From positions 1 through 8,010 of the forward strand of contig CAMJRV010000098.1 of the NCBI GenBank assembly GCA_946408315.1: 8,010 nucleotides of DNA, in the 5' to 3' direction. The notes beneath the pieces are model-generated. The model ran no database searches and was not told where the DNA came from. It worked only from the letters and a program-made list of their open reading frames with translations. This document shows, piece by piece, positions 6,764 to 8,010 of the stretch; positions within the stretch are counted from its first letter, which is position 1; each line of letters begins with the position of its first letter. Origin of the DNA: an uncultured Bacillota bacterium. GTDB lineage: Bacteria > Bacillota > Clostridia > Peptostreptococcales > Anaerovoracaceae. A program made the translations under genes and the position numbers.

Positions 6764-7535
6764 GTTCTTCTCCTCGTATCCACCCATTCTCCGCCAGCCA
6801 CACGAGAGATCCGGCGCATTCCAGATTTTCGACAGCGAATGTCACGTCTTCAGGAGCGCAGTGCCTTACGCCGTCCAATACGGCATTCATGTTGATATCG
6901 CCTTCCCCCAGGGGGTTGTGGTTGTCATACGCCTTGTAATTATTATGAATATGTACGTGACTCAGCCAGGGTCCCAGCGTCCTGATCCACTCTGTCAGCT
7001 CCAGGGTGGAGGAACAGTTTGCATGTCCGACATCCAGGCAGGCTCTGACCCGCTCATCTCCTATGGCTTCAATGAGCTTTGCCAAAGTATACGGTTCGTC
7101 TTCCAGGACGTTTTCTATCATGATATGGAAATCCCGCGGTTTGTCGCTCATAAAAGTCTTCCAAAACTCCGTAGACTGTTCCAAAAACCAGCTTTTGAAA
7201 TACACATACGGCACATATCCGCTATGCAATACTACTCGGCTGATGCCGTACCGTTTCGCGAGCCCGTAGGTCTGCTCAAATCTTTTATAGGCAAGGGCCC
7301 GGGCCTCGGGATCGATGGCCGCGGGAAAAAGCTCATTGAACGGCCCGTGTAAAATATGCCTGTGGGCGCTCGCCATCTTCTTCCTGACGATATGATCGTT
7401 AAATTCGAATTTCTCTCCTTCCATATTGGAAGCGGTGCAGAACTCATCAATTTCGATGCCGATTCCGTAGCGCTCCGCGATCTCTGTGGCGTCGCTCGCT
7501 ATGGTTGATACATAAAGCCTTTCCCTGATATCCAT
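6735..7535 (-). CDS. Sugar phosphate isomerase/epimerase-like TIM barrel (AP endonuclease 2 superfamily)
   Basis: This 266-residue cytoplasmic protein has the xylose isomerase-like TIM-barrel pattern. The expected divalent-metal ligands appear in order at strand ends: His104 in VVLHSGY, Glu141 in MIENV, Asp168 and His171 in CLDVGHAN, His195/His197 in SHVHIHNN, and Glu236 in FAVENLE. There is also a GEGD turn at 210-213 that commonly lies near the site in this family. The length is normal and nothing is truncated. Members isomerise or epimerise sugars and related polyols, or cleave DNA at abasic sites; the short barrel with a LHGPFNE segment fits the isomerase/epimerase type, but the substrate cannot be named. 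The start at 7535 is preceded by AAAGGAAGAG. It is the first gene after a structured leader and overlaps the DUF2284 gene, so the pair probably acts together. Confidence 0.93.
   Translation of the reverse strand: MDIRERLYVSTIASDATEIAERYGIGIEIDEFCTASNMEGEKFEFNDHIVRKKMASAHRHILHGPFNELFPAAIDPEARALAYKRFEQTYGLAKRYGISRVVLHSGYVPYVYFKSWFLEQSTEFWKTFMSDKPRDFHIMIENVLEDEPYTLAKLIEAIGDERVRACLDVGHANCSSTLELTEWIRTLGPWLSHVHIHNNYKAYDNHNPLGEGDINMNAVLDGVRHCAPEDVTFAVENLECAGSLVWLAENGWIRGEEHVPYRRIQK
6764..6775 (-). promoter_or_regulatory. Internal ribosome binding site deciding the DUF2284 start
   Basis: GAGGAG at 6775-6770 sits 6 nt before ATG 6763 and lies within the last codons of the TIM-barrel gene. It favours this start over the in-frame ATG at 6787 and implies coupling to translation of the upstream gene. 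Confidence 0.7.
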
Positions 7536-7544
7536 CTCTTCCTT

Positions 7545-7670
7545 TCACTCTTGCATGCAAGTCTTATTTTTTTCTCCCGCCGCATCAATAAAAAAGGCGG
7601 AACGCATTGCTAATCTCTGCAGGGAGTTTTGGTTCTGCGAACACTCAAACAATCGATCTTCCCTTCCCAT
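7545..7670 (-). CDS. Possible 41-codon leader peptide before the TIM-barrel gene (doubtful)
   Basis: An ATG at 7670 opens a 41-residue frame starting MGREDRLFEC and ending KNKTCMQE. Its TGA falls 9 nt before the TIM-barrel ATG, overlapping that gene's ribosome binding region. It runs through the terminator and antiterminator arms of the leader, so its translation would disturb that switch. There is no well-spaced Shine-Dalgarno for the ATG; an in-frame TTG at 7652, after GGGAAGGGAAG, is an alternative start. The sequence has no recognisable domain, and the frame may simply be open by chance. Confidence 0.2.
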   Translation of the reverse strand: MGREDRLFECSQNQNSLQRLAMRSAFFIDAAGEKNKTCMQE

Positions 7671-7709
7671 ACTTCCAAAGGGCTAGCTCCGCCTGCAAAA
7701 ATTAGCAAT
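7590..7709 (-). promoter_or_regulatory. Attenuator with mutually exclusive terminator and antiterminator helices
   Basis: In the minus-strand RNA, ATTGCTAATTTTTGCA (7709-7694) pairs along all 16 positions with TGCAGAGATTAGCAAT (7621-7606), including two G-U pairs that would be mismatches in plus-strand RNA. The adjacent GGCGGAGC (7693-7686) can instead pair over 8 bp with GTTCCGCC (7603-7596), which is followed at once by six U (7595-7590). The two helices interleave and cannot easily coexist. This suggests an antiterminator/terminator choice ahead of the TIM-barrel gene. The CCGCC arm can also pair with GGCGG at 7581-7577. The terminator has a long loop (about 80 nt), which is atypical. Confidence 0.55.
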
Positions 7710-7727
7710 ATATTCCACCTTGATACA

Positions 7728-7843
7728 TTACCGTCCGGCAGCTGACAACCTGGCTTATCGCACTCGTGCGAAATACAGTAGAGGTAAGACTGCGCCGGAT
7801 TCCAACCGGCTTGTCATTTCATGCACCTTGAAGATGCAACTGC
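7728..7843 (-). promoter_or_regulatory. Compact cobalamin-riboswitch-like aptamer
   Basis: On the minus strand GCAGTTG (7843-7837) pairs with CAGCTGC (7744-7738) to close a multi-helix element. Inside are a TGCATC/GGTGCA hairpin, a TGACAA/TTGTCA stem, and three hairpins: GCCGG/CCGGC, CAGT/ACTG and TCGCA/TGCGA. The order GCCGGT..AATCCGGCGC, CTACTGTA, AAGCCAGG matches the core of the cobalamin aptamer, with the large P6 extension reduced to one small hairpin. The last part of the B12 box departs from consensus (GCCAGGTTGTC instead of GCCAGGAGACC), compensated by TGACAA on the other side. TTACC in the L5 position is complementary to GGTAA just downstream (7732-7728), like an L5-L13 contact. The class assignment is by eye; it may be a shortened variant or a related uncharacterised RNA. 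Confidence 0.6.
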
Positions 7844-7871
7844 TGGAAAATTATTTAGTTTTCGCCTATAT

Positions 7872-7899
7872 CCTATACCCCAAAAAGGAATCTTGTCAA
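7872..7899 (-). promoter_or_regulatory. Sigma-A-type promoter of the TIM-barrel/DUF2284 operon
   Basis: The minus strand has a perfect -35 box TTGACA (7899-7894), a 16-nt spacer and a -10 candidate TATAGG (7877-7872), with a second AT-rich ATATAG just after. Transcription would begin around 7865, shortly before the riboswitch-like element. Confidence 0.65.
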
Positions 7900-7927
7900 G
7901 GGGGAATTTTCCTTTTCTCTTATCTTC

Positions 7928-8010
7928 TTACTTTTCCCTGTCCCGTTTCTTCTTTTTTATCCTGGAAGTTTCCTGCTTTGTCAGCGCCGCCACTCCGATC
8001 TGATAAAGGG
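7928..8010 (-). CDS. C-terminal tail of an upstream gene, partial (tentative)
   Basis: From 8008 the minus strand reads 26 codons, beginning LYQIGVAALTKQE and ending with a strongly basic KKKKRDREK, before TAA at 7930-7928. A short hydrophobic stretch followed by a basic tail would fit the cytoplasmic end of a membrane protein, but the piece is too short to identify. A second frame, offset by one base, is also open to TAA at 7922-7920, so the frame choice is uncertain. No terminator hairpin is visible between this stop and the TTGACA promoter. Confidence 0.35.
   Translation of the reverse strand, partial: LYQIGVAALTKQETSRIKKKKRDREK

Noticed and set aside
6764..6787. Longer N-terminus for DUF2284 starting at 6787
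   Set aside because: The extra residues MGGYEEKN lie upstream of a well-placed GAGGAG that serves the ATG at 6763, and the ATG at 6787 has no comparable site.
6275..7352. Plus-strand open frames of 206 and 196 codons opposite the DUF2284 and TIM-barrel genes
   Set aside because: Both are antisense to genes with clear family motifs, have no ribosome binding site and show no domain.
7590..7843. T-box leader as an explanation of the upstream structured RNA
   Set aside because: The conserved T-box sequence (AGGGTGG..ACCGCG type) is absent, the downstream gene is not an aminoacyl-tRNA synthetase or amino-acid gene, and the cobalamin core order fits better.
7920..8009. Alternative frame for the upstream tail, ending at TAA 7922-7920
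   Set aside because: It is also open, but reads as a hydrophilic, low-complexity segment. The frame ending at 7928 has a more protein-like hydrophobic stretch and basic tail. The choice is uncertain.

Overview
The window looks like a low-to-moderate GC Gram-positive anaerobe of the Clostridia. The evidence is strong AGGAGG-type ribosome binding sites, S-layer homology (SLH) anchoring, Gram-positive signal peptides, intrinsic terminators with long U-tracts, and riboswitch leaders. This placement is an inference from style, not an identification. All supportable genes lie on the minus strand, so the map reads from the right edge to the left.

Right edge to 6197: the window opens with what may be the last codons of an upstream gene (7928-8010), followed by a good promoter (TTGACA, 16 nt, TATAGG). 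A structured leader of roughly 330 nt comes next. It contains a short element resembling a compact cobalamin riboswitch (7738-7843) and a long-range helix that excludes a terminator helix (7590-7709). It leads to two translationally coupled genes: a sugar phosphate isomerase/epimerase-type TIM barrel (6735-7535) and a DUF2284 protein with two four-cysteine clusters (6197-6763).

6196 to 5650: a textbook adenosylcobalamin-type riboswitch aptamer (5974-6143) is followed by a candidate P13 hairpin and a perfect 12-bp intrinsic terminator (5868-5908). About 220 nt of further leader then precede the next gene.

5649 to 1: an apparent two-gene operon begins with a 1679-residue secreted SLH protein. 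Its core is an alpha/alpha-barrel domain followed by DUF4430 domains, the domain order of animal intrinsic factor and transcobalamin. Fifteen bases later starts a second secreted protein with a related barrel domain, cut by the left edge.

The main interpretation is that the left operon is a cobalamin-repressed cell-surface system for capturing corrinoid, with a bacterial transcobalamin-like protein fixed to the wall. The aptamer and the domain order support this. Ligand binding itself is inferred. If the shorter leader is also a cobalamin switch, the TIM barrel and DUF2284 genes belong to the same regulon and may act on corrinoids or corrinoid enzymes, in a role that cannot be read from sequence alone.
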